Assembly (NCBI RefSeq): GCF_036038375.1
Contig: NZ_CP107935.1
Location: forward strand, 8,060,001-8,124,000
Direction: 5' to 3'
From: Streptomyces sp. NBC_00414
GTDB lineage: Bacteria; Actinomycetota; Actinomycetes; Streptomycetales; Streptomycetaceae
DNA length: 64,000 bases
The translations under genes and the position numbers were made by a program. The notes beneath the pieces are model-generated. The model searched no databases and was not told the origin of the DNA. It saw nothing but the letters and a program-made list of their open reading frames with translations. How positions within the stretch are numbered: position 1 is the first letter of the stretch; each line of letters begins with the position of its first letter. This document shows positions 15,596 through 23,005 of this stretch, piece by piece.

Positions 15596-16921
15596 GTGAG
15601 CGAGCAGGACACGACCAAGGGCATCAAGGGTGAGGACGAGGTCGTCGACCTCTGCCGCGAGCTGATCCGGATCGACACCAGCAACTACGGCGACCACTCG
15701 GGTCCGGGTGAGCGCAAGGCCGCCGAGTACGTCGCGGAGAAGCTCGCCGAGGTGGGCCTCGAACCGCAGATCTTCGAGTCGCACACCGGCCGCGCCTCCA
15801 CGGTGGTCAGGATCGAGGGCGAGGACCGCTCGCGGCCCGGCCTGCTCATCCACGGCCACACCGACGTCGTACCGGCGAACGCCCAGGACTGGACGCACCA
15901 CCCGTTCTCCGGCGAGATCGCCGACGGCTGTGTCTGGGGCCGCGGCGCAGTCGACATGAAGGACATGGACGCGATGACCCTCGCGGTCGTACGCGAGCGG
16001 ATGCGCGGCGGCCGCAAGCCTCCCCGTGACCTCGTGCTGGCATTCCTGGCCGACGAGGAGGCGGGCGGCAAGTTCGGCGCCAAGCACCTCGTCACCAAGC
16101 ACCCCGATCTCTTCGAGGGTGTGACGGAGGCGATCGGTGAGGTCGGCGGTTTCTCCTTCACTGTCAACGAGAACCTGCGGCTGTATCTGGTGGAGACCGC
16201 CCAGAAGGGCATGCACTGGATGAAGCTGACCGTGGACGGCACCGCCGGGCACGGCTCGATGATCCACAAGGACAACGCGATCACCGAGCTGTCGGAGGCC
16301 GTGGGACGGCTCGGGCGGCACAAGTTCCCGGTGCGCGTGACGAAGACGCTGCGGCACTTCCTGGACGAGCTCGGCGACGCCCTCGGCACCGAGCTGGACC
16401 CGGAGAACATGGACGCGACGCTGGCCAAGCTCGGCGGTATCGCCAAGCTCATCGGCGCCTCGCTCCAGAACACCGCCAACCCGACCCAGCTCGGCGCGGG
16501 CTACAAGGTGAACGTGATCCCGGGGCAGGCCACCGCGCACGTCGACGCCCGCTACCTGCCCGGTTACGAGGAGGAGTTCCTCGCCGACCTCGACCGGATC
16601 CTCGGCCCGAACGTGAAGCGCGAGGACGTGCACGCGGACAAGGCCCTGGAGACCACCTTCGACGGGGCCCTCGTGGACGCCATGCAGACCGCGCTGATCG
16701 CCGAGGACCCGATCGCGCGGGCCGTCCCGTACATGCTCTCCGCCGGCACCGACGCCAAGTCCTTCGACGACCTCGGCATCCGCTGCTTCGGCTTCGCCCC
16801 GCTGAAGCTGCCGCCGGAGCTGGACTTCGCCGGGATGTTCCACGGTGTCGACGAGCGGGTACCGGTCGACGCCCTGAAGTTCGGCGTGCGGGTGCTCGAC
16901 CGGTTCATCGAGGCCTCCTGA
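15596..16921 (+). CDS. M20-family zinc peptidase/deacylase
   Basis: Cytosolic metallohydrolase of 441 residues in the M20/M25/M40 (ArgE/DapE/CPG2-like) family. Metal ligands are visible in HGHTDVVP (His and the following Asp), GRGAVDMKD (bridging Asp), FLADEEAGG (catalytic Glu and ligand Glu), and the C-terminal FHGVDERVP (His). The interrupting dimerisation domain spans about residues 200-330, with TAGHGSM at its beginning. The start is GTG at 15596 behind a strong GGGAGGA. The true substrate, dipeptide or N-acyl amino acid, cannot be told from sequence. It is followed by a clean hairpin terminator, so it is probably monocistronic. Confidence 0.9.
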   Translation: MSEQDTTKGIKGEDEVVDLCRELIRIDTSNYGDHSGPGERKAAEYVAEKLAEVGLEPQIFESHTGRASTVVRIEGEDRSRPGLLIHGHTDVVPANAQDWTHHPFSGEIADGCVWGRGAVDMKDMDAMTLAVVRERMRGGRKPPRDLVLAFLADEEAGGKFGAKHLVTKHPDLFEGVTEAIGEVGGFSFTVNENLRLYLVETAQKGMHWMKLTVDGTAGHGSMIHKDNAITELSEAVGRLGRHKFPVRVTKTLRHFLDELGDALGTELDPENMDATLAKLGGIAKLIGASLQNTANPTQLGAGYKVNVIPGQATAHVDARYLPGYEEEFLADLDRILGPNVKREDVHADKALETTFDGALVDAMQTALIAEDPIARAVPYMLSAGTDAKSFDDLGIRCFGFAPLKLPPELDFAGMFHGVDERVPVDALKFGVRVLDRFIEAS

Positions 16922-16945
16922 GCCGGGATCGAAGCTTCCTGAGTG

Positions 16946-16969
16946 ATGCCGGACGGGTGTGTCCGGCAT
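16946..16969 (+). terminator. Hairpin terminator of the M20 peptidase gene
   Basis: Nine-base-pair stem ATGCCGGAC / GTCCGGCAT with a six-base loop, beginning 25 bp after the stop codon. Confidence 0.75.
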
Positions 16970-17046
16970 TAACCCGCTGAAACGACACTCCAATAATCGC
17001 CAGCGCGTACGGAGTCGACTGAGAAGAGTGAATGCGCTCATAAGCT

Positions 17047-17104
17047 CGTAGCCCTATTACTCCCTCCTCGTTACTGCTGATGTGATCCGCGGCTGGGATC
17101 ACAT
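17047..17104 (+). promoter_or_regulatory. chpH promoter candidate and leader hairpin
   Basis: CGTAGC (17047-17052) and CGTTAC (17069-17074), separated by 16 bases, resemble the sigma-BldN promoter pattern I recall for chaplin genes. Just downstream a perfect nine-base-pair inverted repeat (17080-17088 and 17096-17104, loop GCGGCTG) would form in the leader RNA and ends ten bases before the AGGAGG ribosome site. The promoter call is tentative; the hairpin is directly visible. Confidence 0.4.
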
Positions 17105-17123
17105 GTGACTACTAGGAGGAACA

Positions 17124-17357
17124 ATGATCAAGAAGATCGTCGCCGCTGCGGCTGCCACGGGTGGCCTCGTTCTCGCCGGTGCGGGTCTTGCGGTTGCCGA
17201 CGCCGGTGCTCAGGGCGCTGCTGTCGGCTCCCCCGGCGTGCTCTCGGGCAACGTCGTCCAGGCGCCCATCCACATCCCGGTGAACGTCTGCGGCAACACG
17301 GTCTCCGTGATCGGGCTGCTGAACCCCGCCTTCGGTAACACCTGCACCAACGTCTGA
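17124..17357 (+). CDS. chpH: Short chaplin, ChpH-like
   Basis: Secreted hydrophobic surface protein of 77 residues that assembles into amyloid-like fibrils, lowers surface tension and coats aerial hyphae and spores. A Sec signal peptide (MIKKIVAAAAATGGLVLAG through AVADA) is followed by one complete chaplin domain: GSPGVLSGN, VQAPIHIPVNVCGN, VSVIGLLNPAFGN and the second Cys near the end, giving the paired cysteines of short chaplins. AGGAGG precedes the ATG. It is separated from the next chaplin gene by its own terminator. Expression is probably developmental through the BldN pathway, inferred from the family. Confidence 0.95.
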   Translation: MIKKIVAAAAATGGLVLAGAGLAVADAGAQGAAVGSPGVLSGNVVQAPIHIPVNVCGNTVSVIGLLNPAFGNTCTNV

Positions 17358-17423
17358 CGTTGTGCTCACCTCATGAGGGCCTGCACCCCATGAAGGTCTG
17401 AATTCCATGAGGGTCTGAGTCCG

Positions 17424-17458
17424 CGGCCCCGGAGTGCGTGCCATGCGCTCCGGGGCCG
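17424..17458 (+). terminator. Terminator between chpH and chpC
   Basis: Eleven-base-pair stem CGGCCCCGGAG / CTCCGGGGCCG with a 13-base loop. The preceding stretch 17371-17419 holds three imperfect copies of CATGAGGGTCTGA. Confidence 0.7.
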
Positions 17459-17520
17459 CCGACATTCCGTATACCGCGCTATCGCGCACCACACGGCTTT
17501 ACAAGGGGCAGGGAAAAGCT

Positions 17521-18348
17521 ATGCGACAGGTCACCCGCAAAGGCCTGATGACGGTGGCGGCGGCGACCGGTGTCCTCGCGGCCACCGGCGGCTACGCGCA
17601 CGCCGACTCGGGGGCGCACGGCACCGCTTCGGGCTCCCCGGGCGTACTCTCCGGGAACTCGGTGCAGGCGCCGGTGCACGCGCCGGTCAACGTCTGCGGC
17701 AACACCGTGAACGTGGTCGGGGTGCTCAACCCGGCGGTCGGCAACAAGTGCTCCAACAAGGGGGCCGGCAAGGGCACCGGCTCCGGCCACCACGGCTCCG
17801 GTCACCATGGGTCGGGGCACCACGGATCGGGCGGTGGATCGCAGGCCGGGGGGCACACCGACGACTCGCCCGGAGTGGGCTCCGGCAACCATGTGCGGAT
17901 CCCGGTCGACGTGCCGGTCAACGTCTGCGGCAACAACGTCTCCGTCGGCGGCCTCGGCAACACGGCCACGGGCAACTCCTGTGCGAACACCGGCAGCGGA
18001 CACGGGGAGACGTCCCCCGGCCACGGGGGGCCGAACTCTCCGGGCAAGCCGGGCCAGCAGGGCGACCACGGGCAGCCGGGCACGCCTGGAGGGCACGGCA
18101 AGCCGGGGCAGCCGGGACAGGACGGCGACTCGGACCGGCCCGGTGGGTCCGGCAACGGGAACGGCAACGGCAACCAGGGCGCCTCGCACGCGAATGCCCA
18201 GGGTGCCCAGGGTGACGTCCGGTCCGACGGTTCGGCGCACCTCGCGCAGACCGGCGCCGGGGTGCCGCTGGGCCTCGCGCTGCCGGTGGGTGCGGGCGCG
18301 CTGCTCGCGGGCGCCGTGCTCTACCGCAAGGCACGCGCCTCGGTGTGA
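17521..18348 (+). CDS. chpC: Long, sortase-anchored chaplin with two chaplin domains (ChpC-like)
   Basis: Cell-wall-anchored chaplin of 275 residues. A signal peptide occupies 1-28. Chaplin domain 1 lies at about 38-78 with Cys59 and Cys77, chaplin domain 2 at about 115-155 with Cys136 and Cys154. Between them is a Gly/His linker with three GSGHH-type repeats. After domain 2 comes a collagen-like Gly-X-Y stretch (about 168-210) and a Gly-Asn run. A sortase signal LAQTG at 241-245 is followed by a hydrophobic segment and a positive tail (RKARA), as expected for SrtE-type sortase substrates. The ATG at 17521 was chosen because the signal peptide begins there. It should tether the chaplin layer to peptidoglycan. 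Confidence 0.93.
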   Translation: MRQVTRKGLMTVAAATGVLAATGGYAHADSGAHGTASGSPGVLSGNSVQAPVHAPVNVCGNTVNVVGVLNPAVGNKCSNKGAGKGTGSGHHGSGHHGSGHHGSGGGSQAGGHTDDSPGVGSGNHVRIPVDVPVNVCGNNVSVGGLGNTATGNSCANTGSGHGETSPGHGGPNSPGKPGQQGDHGQPGTPGGHGKPGQPGQDGDSDRPGGSGNGNGNGNQGASHANAQGAQGDVRSDGSAHLAQTGAGVPLGLALPVGAGALLAGAVLYRKARASV

Positions 18349-18435
18349 GTCACCGGCACCATAACGTCTCAAATCGGGTCATGGTGTGATGAATTGCCTG
18401 GGGTGTGGGTCCTTGTCCCCGAGCAGGTCGAACGG

Positions 18436-18463
18436 AGCGGGCCCCGCGTGTGCGGGGCCCGCT
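18436..18463. terminator. Bidirectional terminator after chpC
   Basis: Perfect 12-base-pair stem AGCGGGCCCCGC / GCGGGGCCCGCT with a GTGT loop, between the convergent chpC and DUF5703 genes. Confidence 0.85.
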
Positions 18464-18482
18464 GCGTTTCAGCCGTCCCGCG

Positions 18483-18671
18483 TCACCACGTGGCGCGCAC
18501 CTGGCGGATGATCCGTCGGCGCAACCGCACCCTGCGGCTGCCGTCGGTGTGCAGGCTGAGGCGGTCCAACTCCCAGTGTCCGTACTCGGCATGGTCCGTC
18601 AGCAGGCGTGTCGCTTCCTTGCGGGAGACCCCGCGCGGCACATACACGTCGACAAATTCGTATTCCGGCAT
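18483..18671 (-). CDS. Small DUF5703-type conserved protein
   Basis: Protein of 62 residues (MPEYEFVDVYVPRGVSRKEAT, HAEYGHWELDRLSLHTDGSR, RLRRRIIRQ). The short beta-alpha-beta-beta pattern and the sequence match what I know as DUF5703, a family found beside chaplin genes in streptomycetes. It is very basic at the C-terminus, which could bind nucleic acid or membrane, but no function is known. It is divergent from the next gene, with only 47 bp between the two starts. Confidence 0.75.
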   Translation of the reverse strand: MPEYEFVDVYVPRGVSRKEATRLLTDHAEYGHWELDRLSLHTDGSRRVRLRRRIIRQVRATW

Positions 18672-18718
18672 CGCATCTATTGTGCGTGCGGAGGCCCTGT
18701 ACGGATAGCGTCTGCACT

Positions 18719-19450
18719 ATGTCTGATGCTGCGCAGCCCACCGCTGCCGAGGTACGCGCCGCCGCCGAGGCGGTCAAGACCGCGCTCGACCGCCACCTGG
18801 CGGCGGTAGAGCGCAGGTCGGGTGAGGACGACCCGGCCGTCTACGAGGCGTTCAACGAGCTGGCCGCGGCCGCCGAGGAGTACGACGAGCTCCTCTACGA
18901 CCGCTACGACGAGGTCACCCCTTTCGAGATCCCGGGGTCGGACGACGCCCTGCCGCCGTACACCGGTCCGGAGGAGCCCAACTCGCTGAGCGTGCTGATC
19001 CGCCGGGACTACGCGGTGGTGGAGCCGCAGCGGCTGCTGGCGCAGGCCCAGCGGGTCGAAGCGGTGGAGGAGTCGGGGGTCGTGACCGCGGGCTTCGACG
19101 CCGCTTCCGGGACCGTGCACGGAGCGCTCGGTGTCCTCTTCGGCGAGTTCGAGCCCGACGAGATCGCCTCCCGGCACAAGGAGTTCGGCCTGGAGGAGGG
19201 CGACTCGACGCTGTGGGTGACCGCCTCGGACGAACCGGCCGAGCCGGGTGAGTGGCTGGACGCGCCGTTCGACCAGGCCGACACCCACCAGGTGGTGTGC
19301 CGCTTCGACGTCAGCGCGGTCTTCGACGACGACGCCGACGACGACATCGAGGACGAGGTGGACGACGCCGTCGAGCCGGAACTCGAAGGCGCCCTCGACG
19401 AGGCCGAGGTCGAAGCCGAGAACCTGAGGGCTCGGAACGCGGACCGCTGA
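18719..19450 (+). CDS. Conserved acidic actinobacterial protein of unknown function
   Basis: Cytosolic protein of 243 residues. Residues 1-70 are a predicted Ala/Glu-rich helical bundle (EVRAAAEAVKTALDRHLAAVE through EYDELLYDRYDEV). A central compact region follows (LSVLIRRDYAVVEPQRLLAQAQR, GALGVLFGEFEPDEIASRHKEFGLEEGDSTLWV), and an extremely acidic tail from about 205 carries many Asp and Glu. TAGCGT at 18706-18711 lies seven bases before the ATG, pointing to a leaderless transcript. I do not recognise a family with a known role. The tail could bind a basic partner such as a ribosomal or nucleoid protein, but this is speculation. Confidence 0.75.
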   Translation: MSDAAQPTAAEVRAAAEAVKTALDRHLAAVERRSGEDDPAVYEAFNELAAAAEEYDELLYDRYDEVTPFEIPGSDDALPPYTGPEEPNSLSVLIRRDYAVVEPQRLLAQAQRVEAVEESGVVTAGFDAASGTVHGALGVLFGEFEPDEIASRHKEFGLEEGDSTLWVTASDEPAEPGEWLDAPFDQADTHQVVCRFDVSAVFDDDADDDIEDEVDDAVEPELEGALDEAEVEAENLRARNADR

Positions 19451-19487
19451 CGGCCCACCGCACCCCGACGGTCCGCTGCACTTCCAC

Positions 19488-19527
19488 GGTGGCGGTCACC
19501 GGCCCCGAGGGCCCGGTGACCGCCACC
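19488..19527. terminator. Bidirectional hairpin terminator
   Basis: Perfect 15-base-pair inverted repeat (GGTGGCGGTCACCGG at 19488-19502 and its complement at 19513-19527, ten-base loop) between convergent genes. Confidence 0.85.
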
Positions 19528-19562
19528 GCCGCGTTCCGAACCGGGCCGGTACGGGGCCGGGC

Positions 19563-21875
19563 TCAGCCCGACGCCGGGACCTGGGCCGTGAGCAGGGCCG
19601 GCAGCCTCGTCGTACGGGGCTTCGCGGCGACCTCCGCCACCGCGTGCGGCAGCGCCTGCTCCACGCCGTGGACCACGGACAGATGCCGGTCGGCGCGGCC
19701 GAAGGCGGTGTAGACCCAGGGCCTGGAGAGTGCCTGTGCCGCGTCGCCGGGCAGCACCACGACCACGGCGGGCCAGTGCACCCCGACGGACTGGTGGGCG
19801 GTGAGCGCCCAGCCGTGCCGCACGGTCTGCTCCACCCGCTCCTTCGGCACGACGACGGGCTCACCCGCGCACTCCAGGTGCAGCCCGGCGGCGTCGGCCT
19901 TCACCACATGGCCCGGGACGGAACGGCCCGGTGTGGGCGTGTACGCGATCCGGTCGCCCGGGTCGAAACCGCCGAAGCGGCCGGGGCCCGGGTTGAGCCG
20001 CTCCTTCAGCGCGGCGTTGAGCACCCGGGTGCCCGCGGCGCCGCCGTGGCCCGGAGTGATCACCTGGGTCTGTCCGGCAGGGATGCCGATCGCGCGCGGC
20101 ACCGAGTCGGCGACCAGCTGCACGGTGCGGTGGACCGCCTCCCCGGCGTCACGCACCGGGATGATCACCACTTCCTTGCCGGGGGCCTCGACCTGGTTCA
20201 GCTCGCCGATGCCGATGCCCGAGACCAGTTCGCCCACGGGACCCGGGTCCGGCGTCCGCGAGGCGATCTGCGGGCACACCCGCGCGGCGAGCAGGTCCGC
20301 GAAGACCCGCCCGGGCCCCGCCGACCACAGCACGCCGGGGTCCCCGCTCAGCATGAGCCGGGCGCCGTCGGGCAGCGACTCGGCGAGCATCGCCGCGCTC
20401 TCGATGTCGAGCTGCGGCGCGTCCAGCACGACCAGGAGGTCGGTCCGGAGCATCCCGTCGGAATCCCGCCCCGGACCTTCCTCGCCGGAGAGCAGACCGG
20501 CGACGGTGGCCACGATCGGGTCGGGACGACCGTCCTCGGCCGTGTCACGCGCGTCCCGCGCGGTGGCGAGCAGCTCGGCGAAGCGGCGGCGGCCGTCCGG
20601 GTGGTGGGCGGCGGCGCACACCCGCAGGCCGAGGGACCGGGCCGCCGCCACCAGGGACGCGGACTCCGCGCGGGACGCCTCGCCGCCGGTGTGCAGGACG
20701 AGGCCGTGGCCCGCGACCGCCCGGATCAGCTCGGCGGCCGAGCCGGTCGCGGCCGGCTCCCAGGCCGCGGCGGAACCGTCCTCCTTGGGCAGCGAGTTGA
20801 CCACCCGGGCGAGTCCGTCCGCGAGGCTCTCCTCGGCGAGCGCGTACCGCTCCAGGCCGATGAGGACGCGTACCGGACGCACTTCCCCGGCCTCTTCGCC
20901 GTCCTCGCCGTCCTGGGTGTCGCCCTCCTCGGACCGGCGGGGAGCCGGCGGCGCGCCGGGCTCGTCCAGCGCGTCCTGGAAGACCAGGGCGTCGCCCTCG
21001 GCGAGCGCGCTCTGCACGGCGGCGTCGGGGTCGGGCACCGAGCGCTGCACGAGTGCGGCGTGCAGGGCCGGGGCCTCCAGGGCGGTGTGCCCCGCCAGCG
21101 CGGCCTGTTCGAGGAGCCACACCGTGACCGCGCGGCCCCGCCGCTCGTCGTCCGGACCGCACTCATCGCCGAGCAGGGCCCGGGCGAACCCGTCGGCCTG
21201 CTCGGGCCGCACCCCCGCCACGCGAAGCAGCTGCCAGGGGTCCTCGCGCAGTTGTCCGTCCGCTCCCTCACCGAGGGTGGCGGCGGTCTGCGGCGCCAGA
21301 GCCTCCGGGGCGCCGCCCCGGACGAGCACGGCGCGCACCGCCTCGACGGACTCGGAGGCCATCGACGCCGGGGCGCCGGAGGGCACGGGCTGCGGGCGCC
21401 GCACCGGCTCCTGCGCGACCCTGCGCGGTGTGGGCTCCGCGCTGAAGACGCTCGCCGAGGGCTTCTCCCCGCTCTCCACCGCCCGGACGGCCGCGAGCAG
21501 ATCGGCGGCCTTCCCGCTCAGCGCCGTCCCGGCCAGGACCGGCCCGGCCTTCTCCGCCTTCCGGCGCTCGATCCGCTCCCGGAACTCCCGCTGCGCGGCC
21601 AACTCGGCCTCGGCCTCGGACAACTGGACCGCACCTTCGGCGGCGCCCTCGTCGGTGCCGTCGCCCGCCCCGGTGCCCCCTTCGAGGGCGCGGGTCTCGT
21701 CCGGGGACCCCTCCCCGGTGTCCGCCGGGTCCCCCTCACCCGTGGTGTCCGGGGAGGCGGTCCCGCGGGGCCCGGTGTCCGGCTGATCCCCCGCGCCTGG
21801 CATCTCGGACTCGGGACCGGCGTCCGGCGTCCCCGGCTCGGCTTCCTCCGCGGCGGCGGACGGCTCCGTGGTCAC
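19563..21875 (-). CDS. RecD-like helicase homologue with degraded ATP-binding motifs
   Basis: Protein of 770 residues. The first 110 or so are Glu/Gly/Pro-rich and probably disordered. A helix-hairpin-helix-like region follows (DPWQLLRVAGVRPEQADGFAR), then a RecD2-like body with VWLLEQAALAGHTALEAPALH. The position of Walker A reads LHTGGEASRAESASL, lacking the GKT/S. Walker B reads DLLVVLDAPQLD, where helicases have DE. The C-terminal UvrD_C_2-like region (LTAHQSVGVHWPAVVVVLP, YTAFGRADRHLSV) keeps the fold but with altered motif VI. So it looks like a helicase scaffold that may no longer hydrolyse ATP. The start is GTG at 21873-21875, overlapping the stop of the upstream reductase gene (GTGA), so translation is coupled. 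Confidence 0.82.
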   Translation of the reverse strand: MTTEPSAAAEEAEPGTPDAGPESEMPGAGDQPDTGPRGTASPDTTGEGDPADTGEGSPDETRALEGGTGAGDGTDEGAAEGAVQLSEAEAELAAQREFRERIERRKAEKAGPVLAGTALSGKAADLLAAVRAVESGEKPSASVFSAEPTPRRVAQEPVRRPQPVPSGAPASMASESVEAVRAVLVRGGAPEALAPQTAATLGEGADGQLREDPWQLLRVAGVRPEQADGFARALLGDECGPDDERRGRAVTVWLLEQAALAGHTALEAPALHAALVQRSVPDPDAAVQSALAEGDALVFQDALDEPGAPPAPRRSEEGDTQDGEDGEEAGEVRPVRVLIGLERYALAEESLADGLARVVNSLPKEDGSAAAWEPAATGSAAELIRAVAGHGLVLHTGGEASRAESASLVAAARSLGLRVCAAAHHPDGRRRFAELLATARDARDTAEDGRPDPIVATVAGLLSGEEGPGRDSDGMLRTDLLVVLDAPQLDIESAAMLAESLPDGARLMLSGDPGVLWSAGPGRVFADLLAARVCPQIASRTPDPGPVGELVSGIGIGELNQVEAPGKEVVIIPVRDAGEAVHRTVQLVADSVPRAIGIPAGQTQVITPGHGGAAGTRVLNAALKERLNPGPGRFGGFDPGDRIAYTPTPGRSVPGHVVKADAAGLHLECAGEPVVVPKERVEQTVRHGWALTAHQSVGVHWPAVVVVLPGDAAQALSRPWVYTAFGRADRHLSVVHGVEQALPHAVAEVAAKPRTTRLPALLTAQVPASG

Positions 21876-22855
21876 AGCGTGCTCCAGTCGTGATCGGGAT
21901 AGTGGTGCACGGGCGCCGACACGTCGTCGAGCGCTCGGCAGATCTCGTCAGGAAGACTAAGGGTCTCCACTGACAACGCGGCCGTGAGCTGCAGCGCGTT
22001 GCGCGCGCCGATGATGGGGGCGGCCACGCCCGGCCGGTCGCGGACCCAGGCGAGGGCCACCTGGAGCGGAGTCACCGCGAGGCCGTCCGCCGCCGTGGCC
22101 ACCGCTTCCACGATGCGGCTCGCCGCGTCGTCCAGATACGGCTCGACGAACGGCGCCAGCTGCTCCGAGGCGCCCCGCGAGTCCGCGGGCGTCGCGTTGC
22201 GGTACTTGCCCGTCAGGACGCCCCGGCCCAGCGGGGAGGACGGGAGCAGGCCGATCCCCAGATCCAGCGCCGCGGGCAGCACCTCCCGCTCGACACCGCG
22301 CTGCAGCAGCGAGTACTCCATCTGCGTACTGGCCAGGCGCGTACGTATCCCGGGGGCCGCGAGCTGCCATGTCGCGGCCTTCGCGAGCTGCCAGCCGCAG
22401 AAGTTGGACACCCCGGCATATCTGGCCCGGCCGCTGCTGACAGCGATGTCGAGAGCCTGCAGGGTCTCCTCCAGCGGCGCGGCCGGGTCGAAGGCGTGGA
22501 TCTGCCACAGGTCCACATGGTCCGTGTTGAGCCGGGCCAGCGAGGCGTCGAGGGCGGACAGCAGGTGCCCGCGCGAGCCGTCGAAACGCCGGTCCGGGTC
22601 GGGCACGCTGCCCGCCTTGGTGGATATGACGAGGTCCCGGCGGGGGACCAGCCCCTCCATGAGCTGTCCGAGCAGATACTCGGCCTCGCCGTCCCCGTAC
22701 ACGTCGGCCGTGTCGACGAGGGTTCCGCCCGCCTCCCAGAAGGCCTTCAACAGGTCCGCGGCGTCGTGTTCGTCGGTGTCCCTGCCCCAGGTGAGGGTGC
22801 CGAGTCCGATGCGGGACACGCGCAGGCCGGTGCGGCCGAGATGCCTCTGCTCCAT
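21872..22855 (-). CDS. Aldo/keto reductase
   Basis: NADPH-dependent oxidoreductase of 327 residues with a TIM barrel. The catalytic tetrad is visible: Asp and Tyr in VDTADVYGDGEAE, Lys in ISTKAGS and His in WQIHAFD. C-terminal cofactor-binding residues are in PIIGARNALQL. The ATG at 22855 was chosen over an upstream start at 22906 because the family begins with MEQRHLGRTGLRVS and because a TAATCT -10 box (plus strand 22864-22869) lies eight bases before it, pointing to leaderless transcription. It is the first gene of a two-gene unit with the RecD-like gene. The substrate is unknown. Confidence 0.9.
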   Translation of the reverse strand: MEQRHLGRTGLRVSRIGLGTLTWGRDTDEHDAADLLKAFWEAGGTLVDTADVYGDGEAEYLLGQLMEGLVPRRDLVISTKAGSVPDPDRRFDGSRGHLLSALDASLARLNTDHVDLWQIHAFDPAAPLEETLQALDIAVSSGRARYAGVSNFCGWQLAKAATWQLAAPGIRTRLASTQMEYSLLQRGVEREVLPAALDLGIGLLPSSPLGRGVLTGKYRNATPADSRGASEQLAPFVEPYLDDAASRIVEAVATAADGLAVTPLQVALAWVRDRPGVAAPIIGARNALQLTAALSVETLSLPDEICRALDDVSAPVHHYPDHDWSTL

Positions 22856-22959
22856 GGGGGCTGAGATTACTGGCCACGAGTCGACGCGTGGGAAGCCTGT
22901 GGACAACCTTCGTCACATGATCCGCAACGCTGTCCCTGCCGCTCGGCCCGGCAGCGCGC

Positions 22960-22994
22960 TAGGGTGCCGGACAAGGGACGTTACTGATCAGTAA
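22960..22994 (+). promoter_or_regulatory. Promoter with a perfect 14-bp palindromic operator candidate
   Basis: TTACTGATCAGTAA at 22981-22994 is a perfect palindrome 11 bases before the oxidoreductase ATG. TAGGGT at 22960-22965 would place transcription start near 22972, so a bound repressor would sit at about +10 to +23. No regulator gene lies adjacent; a TetR- or MarR-type protein encoded elsewhere is the natural guess. Confidence 0.45.
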
Positions 22995-23005
22995 GGGGAT
23001 CGGCC

